Source of the DNA: an uncultured Pelagibacteraceae bacterium
Lineage (GTDB): Bacteria > Pseudomonadota > Alphaproteobacteria > Pelagibacterales > Pelagibacteraceae
Direction: 5' to 3'
DNA: 64,000 nucleotides
Assembly: GCA_902613545.1 (NCBI GenBank)
Contig: CACMHW010000001.1
Span: 1 to 64,000, forward strand
Of the stretch, positions 32,333 through 41,817 are shown piece after piece. A model generated the notes under the pieces. That model made no database searches and was not told the DNA's origin. It was given only the letters and a program-made list of their open reading frames with translations. Position 1 is the stretch's first letter, and the number at the start of each line of letters is the position of its first letter. Both the position numbers and the translations under genes were made by a program.

Positions 32333-33427
32333 TTAAACATCCTCTAGTAATGATTTTGTGATTATCTCGTCCTCTAAATTAATATTAAAATTTTTTTTTT
32401 CTCTACTATATAAGTTTCTTATAAAGCTAAATAAGTTTTTGGCATATAAACTTGAAGCAGTTAGTGGTAAACTATTCATTAGACTTTTTACACCAATCAC
32501 TTTTATTCCCTTAACTGTATTTATTTTCCCGGCCTCTGAGTATGCAGAGTTACCTCCTTGTTCTGCTGCCAAATCATAGACTATAGAGCCAGGTTTCATC
32601 AATTTTACTAAATCTTCGGTTAATATTCTTGGTGCAGGTTTACCAGGGATTAGTGCAGTACAAATAACTATATCATTTTTTTTAAGTGCTTCTTTCATCA
32701 TTTCAGCCTGTTTTTGTTTATAATCATCTGAGGCTTCTTTTGCATATCCACCTGCTGTTTCCATATCTTCTGCTTGATCAACAGTTAAAAATTTTCCACC
32801 TAAGCTTTCAACTTGCTCTTTTGATGCCGCTCTAACATCAGTCGCTGAAACTATTGCACCTAATCTTTTTGCAGTGGCAATCGCTTGTAAACCTGCCACA
32901 CCTGCTCCGATAACCAAAACTTTAGCGGCTGGTACAGTCCCAGCAGCTGTCATCATCATCGGTACAGCTTTTTCAAATTCAGCGACACAATCTACTACCG
33001 CTCTGTATCCAGCTAAATTTGATTGAGATGATAGTACATCCATTGATTGAGCGCGCGTAATACGAGGTAATAATTCAAGTGAAAAAGTTTTAATCTTTTT
33101 TTTTAAAATTTTATCTATTTGAATTTTATTAATTGACGGATTGAGCATTCCAATTAAAATTGTATTGTCTTTTAATAAACTTATTTCATTTTCAGAAGGA
33201 CAATTCACTTTAATTATTAAATCACTTGAGTTTAAAACTTCACTAGAAGAGTCTTTAATTTCTGCGCCAGTTTTTTCATATTCGTTATCCTCGATACCTA
33301 AGTGGGTTGCGTAATTTTTTTCAATTAATACTTTTAGACCTAGTCCTTTAATATTTTTTGCAGTTTCAGGAGTTATGGAAACTCTTTTTTCTAATGCTAA
33401 ATCTTCTTTAATTGAACCTACTATCAT
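32333..33427 (-). CDS. pntA: NAD(P) transhydrogenase subunit alpha, NAD-binding part
   Basis: AlaDH/PNT N-terminus; AAGTVPAAKVLVIGAGVAGLQAIATAKRLGAIVSATDVR. Confidence 0.95.
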   Translation of the reverse strand: MIVGSIKEDLALEKRVSITPETAKNIKGLGLKVLIEKNYATHLGIEDNEYEKTGAEIKDSSSEVLNSSDLIIKVNCPSENEISLLKDNTILIGMLNPSINKIQIDKILKKKIKTFSLELLPRITRAQSMDVLSSQSNLAGYRAVVDCVAEFEKAVPMMMTAAGTVPAAKVLVIGAGVAGLQAIATAKRLGAIVSATDVRAASKEQVESLGGKFLTVDQAEDMETAGGYAKEASDDYKQKQAEMMKEALKKNDIVICTALIPGKPAPRILTEDLVKLMKPGSIVYDLAAEQGGNSAYSEAGKINTVKGIKVIGVKSLMNSLPLTASSLYAKNLFSFIRNLYSREKKNFNINLEDEIITKSLLEDV

Positions 33428-33445
33428 TTTTAAATTTCTTTGATT

Positions 33446-33556
33446 TTAAAGTAAAGTAACTGCTAAAATTACTAATACAGCAATTACTGCTAGTGTTCCC
33501 CATAACACAAACTTGGTGAAGCCACTATAGGTTTTTTTGAAGTCGTTTTCGCTCAT
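33446..33556 (-). CDS. aa3-type cytochrome c oxidase subunit IV-like small membrane protein (36 aa, not in ORF track)
   Basis: MSENDFKKTYSGFTKFVLWGTLAVIAVLVILAVTLL*; upstream of pntA. Confidence 0.75.
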   Translation of the reverse strand: MSENDFKKTYSGFTKFVLWGTLAVIAVLVILAVTLL

Positions 33557-33558
33557 TT

Positions 33559-33684
33559 CTAGCCTTGACGAGCTTTAAATTTTGGATTTTTTTTATTTAT
33601 AACGTAAAGTTTTCCTCTACGCTTCACAAGTTTAGAGTTTAAATCTCTTTTTTTTAGTGATTTTAATGAGCTAGCTACTTTCAT
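33559..33684 (-). CDS. rpmJ: 50S ribosomal protein L36 (41 aa, not in ORF track)
   Basis: [41 protein letters not shown]. Confidence 0.9.
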   Translation of the reverse strand: MKVASSLKSLKKRDLNSKLVKRRGKLYVINKKNPKFKARQG

Positions 33685-33693
33685 AAATTACAA

Positions 33694-33809
33694 GCCTGGC
33701 AACGTCCTACTCTCCCATATCTTAAGACAAAGTACCATCGGCGCTGAAGGGCTTAACTTCCGAGTTCGGAATGGGATCGGGTGTGACCCCTTCGCAATAA
33801 TTACCAGGC
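33694..33809 (-). rRNA. rrf: 5S ribosomal RNA
   Basis: Minus strand GCCTGG...CACACCCGATCCCATTCCGAACTCGGAAGTTAAGCCC...GGGAGAGTAGG...CCAGGC. Confidence 0.95.
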
Positions 33810-33871
33810 AAAATCTTATAATATTTAAGTCTTATAAAGTAAAGGTTTATTATTTGCTGAAAATATAGGAT

Positions 33872-33946
33872 TGGTGGGCGTGATAAGAATTGAACTTATG
33901 ACCTCTACGATGTCAACGTAGCGTTCTACCACTGAACTACACGCCC
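33872..33946 (-). tRNA. tRNA-Val (anticodon GAC), CCA encoded
   Basis: GGGCGTG...CACGCCC acceptor; CTACG-TTGACAT-CGTAG anticodon arm; GTTCAATTC T-loop. Confidence 0.93.
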
Positions 33947-34716
33947 ATTCTGAAACCATATTTCTTTATTGAATTTATTGATATTGAAAATATCGATAGC
34001 AAATTATCAATAAAAGAAAATTTGTTAAACACATTGTTATATTTCCATAAATAATAAATACTTTTTAATTTATTTCTTGATCTAGAATTTTTTAAAATCC
34101 TATAATAAGCGTGTGTTTTGTTAAATTTTTTTGCAAATAAATTCTTATTTTTTTTAAAAACTTCACACTTAAAAATATAATCCTCATGTTTTTGAATATT
34201 TCTAAATTTAATTTTTTTTATAATATTCCTTCTTAAAATCATTGTAGAGGTATTTATTGATGAATTTCTACTAAAAGATTTTAAATTCAATATACTAGGG
34301 ACATTTGTGCGTTTTAAGAAATTTTTATTATCTTTATGGAAAGATATATAATCAGTATAACTAAATTTGACATTATTGGCATTCATAAAATTTATTTGGG
34401 AAGATAATTTATTTTTTGGCCAGTAATCATCTGAGTCTAAAAAAGATAAGTAATAAGATTTTGATAATGACATACCTATATTTCTACAAATAGCAGGTCC
34501 TTTATTTTTTTTTAGAAAAATTATTTTAATCTTTTTCTTTTTTCTGAATTTTTTTAAAATTTTTTTAGATTTGTCTCTAGAATTATCGTCAATTATATAT
34601 AATTTCCAATACTTATAAGATTGTTTTAAAACTGATTTAATTGCTTCCTCAATAAATTCTTCTTTATTATAATTGGGCATAATAATATCAACAAAAATCT
34701 TTTTTCTTTTCATCAT
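33937..34716 (-). CDS. Glycosyltransferase family 2; 3' end overlaps tRNA-Val
   Basis: VDIIMPNYNKEEFIEEAIKSVLKQSYKYWKLYIIDDNSRDKS; FLDSDDYW. Confidence 0.9.
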   Translation of the reverse strand: MMKRKKIFVDIIMPNYNKEEFIEEAIKSVLKQSYKYWKLYIIDDNSRDKSKKILKKFRKKKKIKIIFLKKNKGPAICRNIGMSLSKSYYLSFLDSDDYWPKNKLSSQINFMNANNVKFSYTDYISFHKDNKNFLKRTNVPSILNLKSFSRNSSINTSTMILRRNIIKKIKFRNIQKHEDYIFKCEVFKKNKNLFAKKFNKTHAYYRILKNSRSRNKLKSIYYLWKYNNVFNKFSFIDNLLSIFSISINSIKKYGFRMGV

Positions 34717-34718
34717 TT

Positions 34719-35627
34719 TTATGTCTCGCCGACTATCCTCCTAGAAACAAAATCTGGAAAGAAAAATATAATTAGCAATTTTAATTTATTTAAATTATTT
34801 GGGTACATAAAAATTTTAAATAAAACTTTCCAATTTCTTTTTTCTTTTACCAATGTGAGGCTAGAGTGAAATCTTTCCCATTCAGTTAATAGCTTTAAAT
34901 CCTCAACGGGTCCAAATATTTCTTTTGATCTAATTTCATTATACCATTTACTAAACTGTATAGATTTTGTTTTAAAGTTTTTTTTTTGCATTTGATTATT
35001 ATGTTGTCTATAAATCCCAATACATTCTTGTACAGCAGCAAATTTATATTTTAATGAAAACCTAAGTACAAAGTCTAAATCTCCTAAATAATTATACTTA
35101 ACTTTAAATATTTCCTTTTCTTTTTGAATGAATTTTTTTCTAATCATAATTGTTAGTAAACCAACAGGATAACTTTTAAGTAAGTTTTTAGTTATGTATC
35201 CCTCAGGTAAGTTTTGCTTTGTAATAAATTGTTTTTTTCTGAATAAACTATCTTTATTATATTTTAAAAATTTTCCATAAACCAACCCAACTTTTTTGTC
35301 TTTAAATTTTTCTAACTGTAATTTTAATTTATTTGGTAACCAAGTGTCGTCAACGTCTAAAAAAGCAACAAAATTACCCTTTGTTTTTTTTATAGCAGCA
35401 TTTCTAGAAACATATAGACTCACCTTTTTTGAAGTATAAAAATATCTTAACCTTTTATCTTTAAAAGATTTGAATATTTTTTCACTTTGATCTGATGAGC
35501 TGTTATTCCAGAAGATTAACTCCCAGTTTTTGTAAGTTTGGTTTAATACGCTGTTTATTGCCTCAACTAAAAATTTTTCTCCATTATGACAATTCATAAT
35601 GATTGATATTTCTGGTTTTTTAACCAT
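34719..35627 (-). CDS. Glycosyltransferase family 2
   Basis: ISIIMNCHNGEKFLVEAINSVLNQTYKNWELIFWNN; FLDVDDTWLPNKL. Confidence 0.9.
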   Translation of the reverse strand: MVKKPEISIIMNCHNGEKFLVEAINSVLNQTYKNWELIFWNNSSSDQSEKIFKSFKDKRLRYFYTSKKVSLYVSRNAAIKKTKGNFVAFLDVDDTWLPNKLKLQLEKFKDKKVGLVYGKFLKYNKDSLFRKKQFITKQNLPEGYITKNLLKSYPVGLLTIMIRKKFIQKEKEIFKVKYNYLGDLDFVLRFSLKYKFAAVQECIGIYRQHNNQMQKKNFKTKSIQFSKWYNEIRSKEIFGPVEDLKLLTEWERFHSSLTLVKEKRNWKVLFKIFMYPNNLNKLKLLIIFFFPDFVSRRIVGET

Positions 35628-35640
35628 TATAAATTAATTT

Positions 35641-36210
35641 TCAATTAGGAGGGTACTCACTTTTTCCAATTATAAGATCTACTAAAGATAATAATAAAGC
35701 TTGGTGCGCGTTTTCAATTAAGTTATATGCCTTACTATCAATCCAAAAATTAATATCTCCCAGTTTTGCAAGTTTGTTTTCTTTATCATTACCTGTAAAG
35801 GTTATTATTTTACTGAATTTTTTCTCTTTAGCCTTTTTTGCACCATTTAACATATTTTGAGAATTCCCACCTGCTGAAATTAAGATGACTGCATCATCTT
35901 GGTCACCATAATATTCAATACATTTTTCAACCCATTTATCATATCCAAAGTCATTTGAAAAACATGTAAGCAAATCTGATTCATTATAGTTTACGCATCT
36001 TACTCTTGCATTTTTTGTTAAATCTACACTAAAATGACTTGCGATTGCTGCACTACCTCCATTGCCAAATATCATCGTTTTTTTTCCTAAGTTATTAGCT
36101 TTTAAAAGAATATCGCTTACAGCTATAAGGTTTTTAATTTTTTCACTATCAAAATTTATTATATTTCTTAAATCATTAAAATATTTTTCAAGATACTTTT
36201 GCTTATCCAT
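35641..36210 (-). CDS. SIS-domain phosphosugar isomerase (GmhA-like)
   Basis: MIFGNGGSAAIASHFSVDLTKNARVRC; AVILISAGGNSQNML. Confidence 0.85.
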   Translation of the reverse strand: MDKQKYLEKYFNDLRNIINFDSEKIKNLIAVSDILLKANNLGKKTMIFGNGGSAAIASHFSVDLTKNARVRCVNYNESDLLTCFSNDFGYDKWVEKCIEYYGDQDDAVILISAGGNSQNMLNGAKKAKEKKFSKIITFTGNDKENKLAKLGDINFWIDSKAYNLIENAHQALLLSLVDLIIGKSEYPPN

Positions 36211-36232
36211 AACTTTAATAAAATTTGAATAG

Positions 36233-36718
36233 TTATTGTCTTACCATTTTAAATTGATAAATTTTATAAAAAATTTCAATTAAAAATGAGAATAATATTG
36301 TTGATATTGCGCTATAGGCAAAAAATGGAATAGCAGCGGTATAGCAGGAAATTATTCCATTTAATGAATATTCGTACATTCCAGAAATCCAAACACCAAA
36401 ATTTGTCACTATGAAAAAAATAATAGCTCCTACAAGTGCACCTGATAATCTTTTGATTAATGTCTTCCCAAAAAAATTAGAAATCAAACCAATTAAAAGT
36501 ACACTTCCCCATGTAAAAAAAGTGCCATAATGATATCCAATCACTAGATCAGTTATTGCGAAACTTAAAATAACAGCTGGTATATATTGCCTGCCAAAAA
36601 TAGCCGGTACGTAAAAACTCAATGCAATAAGACTAGTAAAATTTGGAGGATGAGGAACAAATCTACTAACCGCGAGCGCCAAGAAAATTCCTAAACAGAT
36701 GCTTATTTTTTCCATCAT
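36233..36718 (-). CDS. Small integral membrane protein, putative transporter S-component-like (DUF6580-like)
   Basis: Multi-TM; SRFVPHPPNFTSLIALSFYVPAIFG; immediately downstream of btuB-like gene. Confidence 0.6.
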   Translation of the reverse strand: MMEKISICLGIFLALAVSRFVPHPPNFTSLIALSFYVPAIFGRQYIPAVILSFAITDLVIGYHYGTFFTWGSVLLIGLISNFFGKTLIKRLSGALVGAIIFFIVTNFGVWISGMYEYSLNGIISCYTAAIPFFAYSAISTILFSFLIEIFYKIYQFKMVRQ

Positions 36719-36724
36719 AAATGT

Positions 36725-38659
36725 TTAGTATACGCTTTTTAATCCTATATTAAAAGAACGATCTAACTGAGAATAGTCTCGAACCGTTTCATATTTTTCG
36801 TCAAATATATTGGTTATATTGAAAAATAAATTATAACTGTTCCACAATTTATAATTAATTGATAAATCATTTACAAAATAATCGTCGATTCTCTCATCTT
36901 GAAAAGTCCTATTCCCATTTCCGTAATCTCTCGCCATATCTGACCACTTGGAATTCAAAATATAGCTTAAATTTTCATTTTTTGCCGGCTTATAACTTGT
37001 TTGAAGATTAATTATATTTCTTGGAACTCTTACCATCTGAGCATTAGTATAATTCTGATTTTTGTTGGGATCATCTTGTTCTGCGCCATCATATGTCGAG
37101 GTATAAGTATAATTCAAATTAAAATTTAAATAATCAGAAGCCCGCCATCCTGACATAATTTCTAAACCTTGAGATTTTACTATACCATCAGCGTTTTGAG
37201 TTGTATAAGCTGCCCCAGAGCTATTATTATTTTTCCATCCCTCCAACACATTGTCATATTGTATGTCAAAATATGTTAAGTCTAATTTTATACCATATTC
37301 TAAGAAACTTTTTTCAAATCCAATATCAAAACTTTTACTATTTTCTGCTTTAACAAAAGGTAATGAATTTGAGTTTGCAGCATAAACATAATACATTTCA
37401 TACAATGAAGGAAATCTAAATCCTGTTCCGTATGAAGATTTTATTTTTGTAGATTTATCGTCAAATAAATATGCAAAAGTAGCTCTATGTGCTTCCTCAT
37501 CGCCTGCAACGGAATTATCATCAAACCTAGAACCAAATGTAGCAAAAATATTTTTTGTAAATCTTTTTTGATAGTCAAAATATTTAGAAGTGGTGTAAAA
37601 AGACTCAACTTTTTTGCCTGTTAAATTTTGATTGTAACCAATCTGATCATCTTCTCTTTCAATGCCAAATAGTAAACTATTATCTAAATCGAAATTATAA
37701 TTACCTTTGTAACCATAATTATATCTATCTCCATAATAATTATCTTTTACAGTATTTCCACTTCCGGGAGCAGCATTATATATTCTTTTTATATACGTCT
37801 TAGCTAAAGAAACTTCATTAATAAAATTTTTATTATATTTATACTCTAAAGATATGTTGGCAGAGGACTGTAAACTATCCTCCGACTCATTGTGTGCAGC
37901 TGTTGCAGTATCAACTTCTTTATCATATTGTTTATATGTATCTGAAAATCTTAAATTACTCTTTAGATTAAGGTAATCAGATAATTTTTGGTTATAATTT
38001 GCTACAATAGAATTATTTTTATAACCATCTTCTTCATCATTATGAGTCATTGCTGACATACCACTTGTTTGAAATCTCTCAAAGCCTATATAAAAATCCT
38101 TATCTTCATCTGCACCTGAATAATTAGCTGAATAATTATTAGTTCCATAAGAGCCTGTGTTAAACATATAATTTTTTTGTCTTCCTGGTTGACCTTTTTT
38201 TGTAGTAATATTTATTGTTCCTCCTATAGCTCCGCTACCATAAACTGAGCTTTGATTGCCTTTTAAAATTTCAACTCTTGAAATTTGACTTGTTAAAATA
38301 TGATTAAAATCAAAGTCTCCTGAAACACTTGACGGGTCAGACATTTTTACGCCATCAATATAAACAGTCGAATATCTTTTTGGCAAACCTCTCAATTGTA
38401 TAGCTGAAGTAGATCCGTGCCCACCATTTTGAAAGAAGTTTACGCTTGTTGTATTTCCTGATAATACGTCACCTAAAAAATACTCATTGGTATTTTTTAA
38501 GAATTCTTCATCTAGAACTACGACTGAGGTACCCACAGTAGACACTGACTGAGGTTTTTTGCTCGGTGCTATCACAATAACTGGAATGTCTTGTGAAAAT
38601 GAGACGCTATTGAATAAAAATGTTAAAAATAAAAAATTTACTAAAATTTTTTTTAGCAT
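36725..38659 (-). CDS. btuB: TonB-dependent outer membrane receptor, BtuB-like
   Basis: Signal peptide; plug (GHGSTSAIQLRGLPKRYSTVYIDGVKMSDPSS, VEILKGNQSSVYGSGAIGGTINITTKKG); beta-barrel ending FNIGLKSVY; downstream of cobalamin riboswitch; start moved to the internal Met after the signal-peptide boundary. Confidence 0.85.
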   Translation of the reverse strand: MLKKILVNFLFLTFLFNSVSFSQDIPVIVIAPSKKPQSVSTVGTSVVVLDEEFLKNTNEYFLGDVLSGNTTSVNFFQNGGHGSTSAIQLRGLPKRYSTVYIDGVKMSDPSSVSGDFDFNHILTSQISRVEILKGNQSSVYGSGAIGGTINITTKKGQPGRQKNYMFNTGSYGTNNYSANYSGADEDKDFYIGFERFQTSGMSAMTHNDEEDGYKNNSIVANYNQKLSDYLNLKSNLRFSDTYKQYDKEVDTATAAHNESEDSLQSSANISLEYKYNKNFINEVSLAKTYIKRIYNAAPGSGNTVKDNYYGDRYNYGYKGNYNFDLDNSLLFGIEREDDQIGYNQNLTGKKVESFYTTSKYFDYQKRFTKNIFATFGSRFDDNSVAGDEEAHRATFAYLFDDKSTKIKSSYGTGFRFPSLYEMYYVYAANSNSLPFVKAENSKSFDIGFEKSFLEYGIKLDLTYFDIQYDNVLEGWKNNNSSGAAYTTQNADGIVKSQGLEIMSGWRASDYLNFNLNYTYTSTYDGAEQDDPNKNQNYTNAQMVRVPRNIINLQTSYKPAKNENLSYILNSKWSDMARDYGNGNRTFQDERIDDYFVNDLSINYKLWNSYNLFFNITNIFDEKYETVRDYSQLDRSFNIGLKSVY

Positions 38660-38714
38660 TGGCTTTCCTTTGGTTCGTTGGAATGTTAGTTCCAATTTAT
38701 TTTTTAGCCACTGC

Positions 38715-38850
38715 TAAATTTAATTGTAGAACTAGACTTTTCCTGGCCATTGTTCAACAGCGGACTATACTGGGTGGCGCTCCGACTTTACGGTTGCAGG
38801 AACAGCAAATGAATTACACACTTATTTCCCACCATGCATTTCAGTAATAT
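38715..38850 (-). promoter_or_regulatory. Cobalamin riboswitch
   Basis: Minus strand GGTGGGAA...GTGTGTAATTC...GCTGTTCCTGCAACCGTAAAGTCGGAGCGCCACCC...TGGCCAGGAAAAG (B12-box-like), upstream of btuB-like gene. Confidence 0.85.
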
Positions 38851-38861
38851 AATGAGAATAC

Positions 38862-38892
38862 AAAAAAACTCTAATTAGTCAAGAGTTTTTTA
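38862..38892 (-). terminator. A/T-rich terminator-like hairpin at the end of the 38871-40214 gene
   Basis: Inverted repeat AAAAAACTC / GAGTTTTTT (38863-38871 and 38883-38891). Confidence 0.5.
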
Positions 38893-40214
38893 AATTGAAA
38901 ATTCTTATTGATCATTTTATTAATCTTAATAATTTTATCTTTTTCTTTTAATCTATATTCAAAAATATTTTTATCTAGTTTCAAAATATTAAGCCTCTTC
39001 CAAAAATAATTATCAAATTTTTCTAAATCAGGATCGCTACAAATATGGAAAGCTCTGCTCCCTCGCTCTAAACACTCTATTACTGATGCAGTAGATCCAA
39101 AAAACAAAGAGAGATTCCTATTGCTATGTCTATTTTTAAATAATTTTTTGTTTTGAATTAAGTATTTTTCTATCTTATTTTTTAAATTCTTGTGTTTATA
39201 TGACCCTTCCATACTGGGATGATTTTTAACTTTTAATTTAGGGAAAAATAAATTTTTTTTAAGATTGATTAATTTTTTAAAAAAATAAAACATTTTATTT
39301 TCATCTTCTATAAAATAAGGAAGAAAAATATTTCCTTTAAAATTTATTTTATCAATTATATTATATCGTAAGGATACGATATTTCTGACCTCTTTTTCTT
39401 TCCATCCAAGTTTTTTACACAAAATATTTTTTTGATCAATTCCATTCACTAATAAGAGATCTGGATGTCCTTCCCTTTTTATATAATCCAAAGGAACTGG
39501 TGGTATCACTGTATGCATATATCCAATAATTTTTAATTTATTATTATTTCTTTTAAGTTCTTTAGTAATAAAATGTTGATGAGGTTGAGCTTCATAAGGA
39601 AACAAAAAATTTCTAATATTTTTTTCTTTTACTAATTTTACTAATATATTTGATAAATCTTTTGAAAAGTTTGTATTATTAAAATCAATCATTTCTAGAT
39701 TTCTAAAAAAAAAACTTCTAATAAAGTTTTTTAGGAAATAAAATAAAGATATAAGAATATTTTTATAAAAATTTTTAAAATCACGATTAATAATTAAAAT
39801 ATTTTGATCATTTTTAATATATGTTTTATTTTCACTTATAGGTATTAAGACCCATAAAGTGCTCTTAGTATCGAATTTAGTATTCAATGAAAAATACTTA
39901 TCAAAATAACTACCATCTTTTTTTAAATTTTTTGGAAAATAGTATGTTAGAATTAAATTTTCATAATTCCTATCATTACCATTATAATTTATTTTTAATT
40001 CATCTCTATTAATTGAAAAAAATTCTTTGAAAATAATTTTATATTTTTCAAAAATTGAAATATTTTTTTTATTAAACTTTTTAATGTTTAGATAGCCAAT
40101 AGTATTTGACCAACTAGTAAGAAAATAATTAGGATTAAAGGAGATTTCATTTCTTAATAATTGACCTTTTTTAATAAAAGTTTTACTTTTTTTTAAAGTT
40201 GAAGCTAAACTCAT
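38871..40214 (-). CDS. Putative surface polysaccharide biosynthesis protein
   Basis: FPYEAQPHQHFITKEL, GYMHTVIPPVPLDYIKREGHPDLLLVNG, FGSTASVIECLERG: GT-B-like capsule synthesis features. Confidence 0.45.
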   Translation of the reverse strand: MSLASTLKKSKTFIKKGQLLRNEISFNPNYFLTSWSNTIGYLNIKKFNKKNISIFEKYKIIFKEFFSINRDELKINYNGNDRNYENLILTYYFPKNLKKDGSYFDKYFSLNTKFDTKSTLWVLIPISENKTYIKNDQNILIINRDFKNFYKNILISLFYFLKNFIRSFFFRNLEMIDFNNTNFSKDLSNILVKLVKEKNIRNFLFPYEAQPHQHFITKELKRNNNKLKIIGYMHTVIPPVPLDYIKREGHPDLLLVNGIDQKNILCKKLGWKEKEVRNIVSLRYNIIDKINFKGNIFLPYFIEDENKMFYFFKKLINLKKNLFFPKLKVKNHPSMEGSYKHKNLKNKIEKYLIQNKKLFKNRHSNRNLSLFFGSTASVIECLERGSRAFHICSDPDLEKFDNYFWKRLNILKLDKNIFEYRLKEKDKIIKINKMINKNFQFKKLLTN

Positions 40215-40219
40215 AAAAT

Positions 40220-41140
40220 TTAGAATCTTTTATTCTTAATAATTTTTATCAGTTCTATTATGCCTTTTTTGAAGTTCAGCACGTCTGGTCTAAAATAATT
40301 TATAGTTTTAGATTTTTTAAAAGGTCTGGGTTTTCTATCGTAATGACCTTTTTGTGTTTTATTTAAAAAAACTGGAAAAGATTTTATTTTTGTGATTTGC
40401 CTTAAATCGTTAAGTAATTTTTTAATTTTTACCGACTTTCTCCCCTTAATTAAAACTACTTTTTTATTAAATTTTTTATTTAAAATATCTGAGCTTGCTT
40501 TTGCAGCATCTATTACATGTATGTACGATCTAACAGCTTTGCTGGTCCCCCTATAAATAATTTTTTTCTTTTTTATTGCGTCATATACTATTTTCAACAA
40601 ACCATTTTTCAAATTAGATCTAGGTCCGTATATTGAGCCGTACCTTAAAATTGTAAAATTTAGATCAAATACTTTGCCGTACTCCTCTGTCATTAACTCA
40701 CAAGATTGTTTACTTACTCTATAAAAACCTCCTTGGCTGCTGTCAGCATAAATAGAACTAGCCAAAACATATTTTTTAACTTTATTAACTACACATGATT
40801 TAAGAATATATGCTGAGCCTAAAATATTAATCTTAAAAGTTTTAATCGGATCATTGTACGACTCTTGAATATCTGCAATGGCAGCAAAATTATAGACTAC
40901 ATCTATATTTTTTGTAAGATTAAGAATTTTCTGCTCATTTTTTATGTCGACTTTTTTAAATTTTATACTCTTTGTTATATTTGCGGGTTTTTTTATATCT
41001 GCAATAATTACTTGATGTCCCTGAGCATGGAGCACCTCGGCAACATGTGAGCCAAGAAATCCAGAACCACCAAATATGATTACTTTTAATTTCTTTTTAG
41101 ATATTTTTTTAGCCACCATTTTGTTGCTTCTATTTGCCAT
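40220..41140 (-). CDS. NAD-dependent epimerase/dehydratase (true start probably 41119 or downstream)
   Basis: VIIFGGSGFLGSHVAEVL Rossmann motif; YRVSKQSCE. Confidence 0.85.
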   Translation of the reverse strand: MANRSNKMVAKKISKKKLKVIIFGGSGFLGSHVAEVLHAQGHQVIIADIKKPANITKSIKFKKVDIKNEQKILNLTKNIDVVYNFAAIADIQESYNDPIKTFKINILGSAYILKSCVVNKVKKYVLASSIYADSSQGGFYRVSKQSCELMTEEYGKVFDLNFTILRYGSIYGPRSNLKNGLLKIVYDAIKKKKIIYRGTSKAVRSYIHVIDAAKASSDILNKKFNKKVVLIKGRKSVKIKKLLNDLRQITKIKSFPVFLNKTQKGHYDRKPRPFKKSKTINYFRPDVLNFKKGIIELIKIIKNKRF

Positions 41141-41817
41141 GGAAAATCGATATCTCCAACACAGCTATCTTGAAATATGAAGGATGTATTTTTAGACATC
41201 CAATTGAATGGAAATGGATTTTTTTTCATGTTTTTTAAAGTTTTTGCTCTAGATATTGTAAATGATTGCGTACAATAATAAGAATGTACACTTTTATCCC
41301 TATCACACGATAACGGTGTAAATCTTTTTAACTCTTTATTTGGAATATAATTTAATAACTTTTTCCCTTTAATTTTTTTTGCTCTCACTGGAGAAAAGTT
41401 ATTAAACTTAGAGACAGTAGTTACTGTGTCAATTTTATTAGAACTATTTAAAATTTTAAATCCTTTTTCAATATCTTTTGTTCTTACACAAATTGAGTTG
41501 CATAAAAGTATTACAAAATTTTTTATTTTATTTTGATTCAAGTTTTGACAATAGTTAACTGCGTGTTGAATGGCTTCCTCAAGAAGAGCCTTATCATTAC
41601 ACAAATATTTTGGTCTTTTAATTGGTATACATCCTTTTTGCTTTGAATGATTTAGAATGTAATCTGAGTCTGAGGATACATATATTTTAGTAATATGTTT
41701 AACTTTTTTTACTGCATCGATAGGATACATAAACATTTCTTTTGAAAGTATTTTTATTATATTTTTATTTTTAATACTTTTGCTATTTTTTCTTCCAAAT
41801 AGTATGGCAACGTTCAT
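41086..41817 (-). CDS. Acylneuraminate cytidylyltransferase-like protein
   Basis: AILFGRKNSKSIKNKN; IYVSSDSDYIL; DTVTTVSKF. Confidence 0.75.
   Translation of the reverse strand: MNVAILFGRKNSKSIKNKNIIKILSKEMFMYPIDAVKKVKHITKIYVSSDSDYILNHSKQKGCIPIKRPKYLCNDKALLEEAIQHAVNYCQNLNQNKIKNFVILLCNSICVRTKDIEKGFKILNSSNKIDTVTTVSKFNNFSPVRAKKIKGKKLLNYIPNKELKRFTPLSCDRDKSVHSYYCTQSFTISRAKTLKNMKKNPFPFNWMSKNTSFIFQDSCVGDIDFPWQIEATKWWLKKYLKRN

Noticed and set aside
38660-38695. Upstream extension (MELTFQRTKGKP) of the TonB receptor ORF
   Set aside because: MLKKILVNFLFLTFLFNSVSFS is a proper signal peptide; the extension covers the SD/expression platform
38706-38712. GCCACTG on the plus strand as a plus-strand cobalamin riboswitch hallmark
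   Set aside because: The other conserved elements are on the minus strand in correct order for btuB, so this match is coincidental
38620-38847. Plus-strand 75-aa ORF upstream of btuB
   Set aside because: Lies antisense to the riboswitch and the btuB signal peptide; no recognisable protein features
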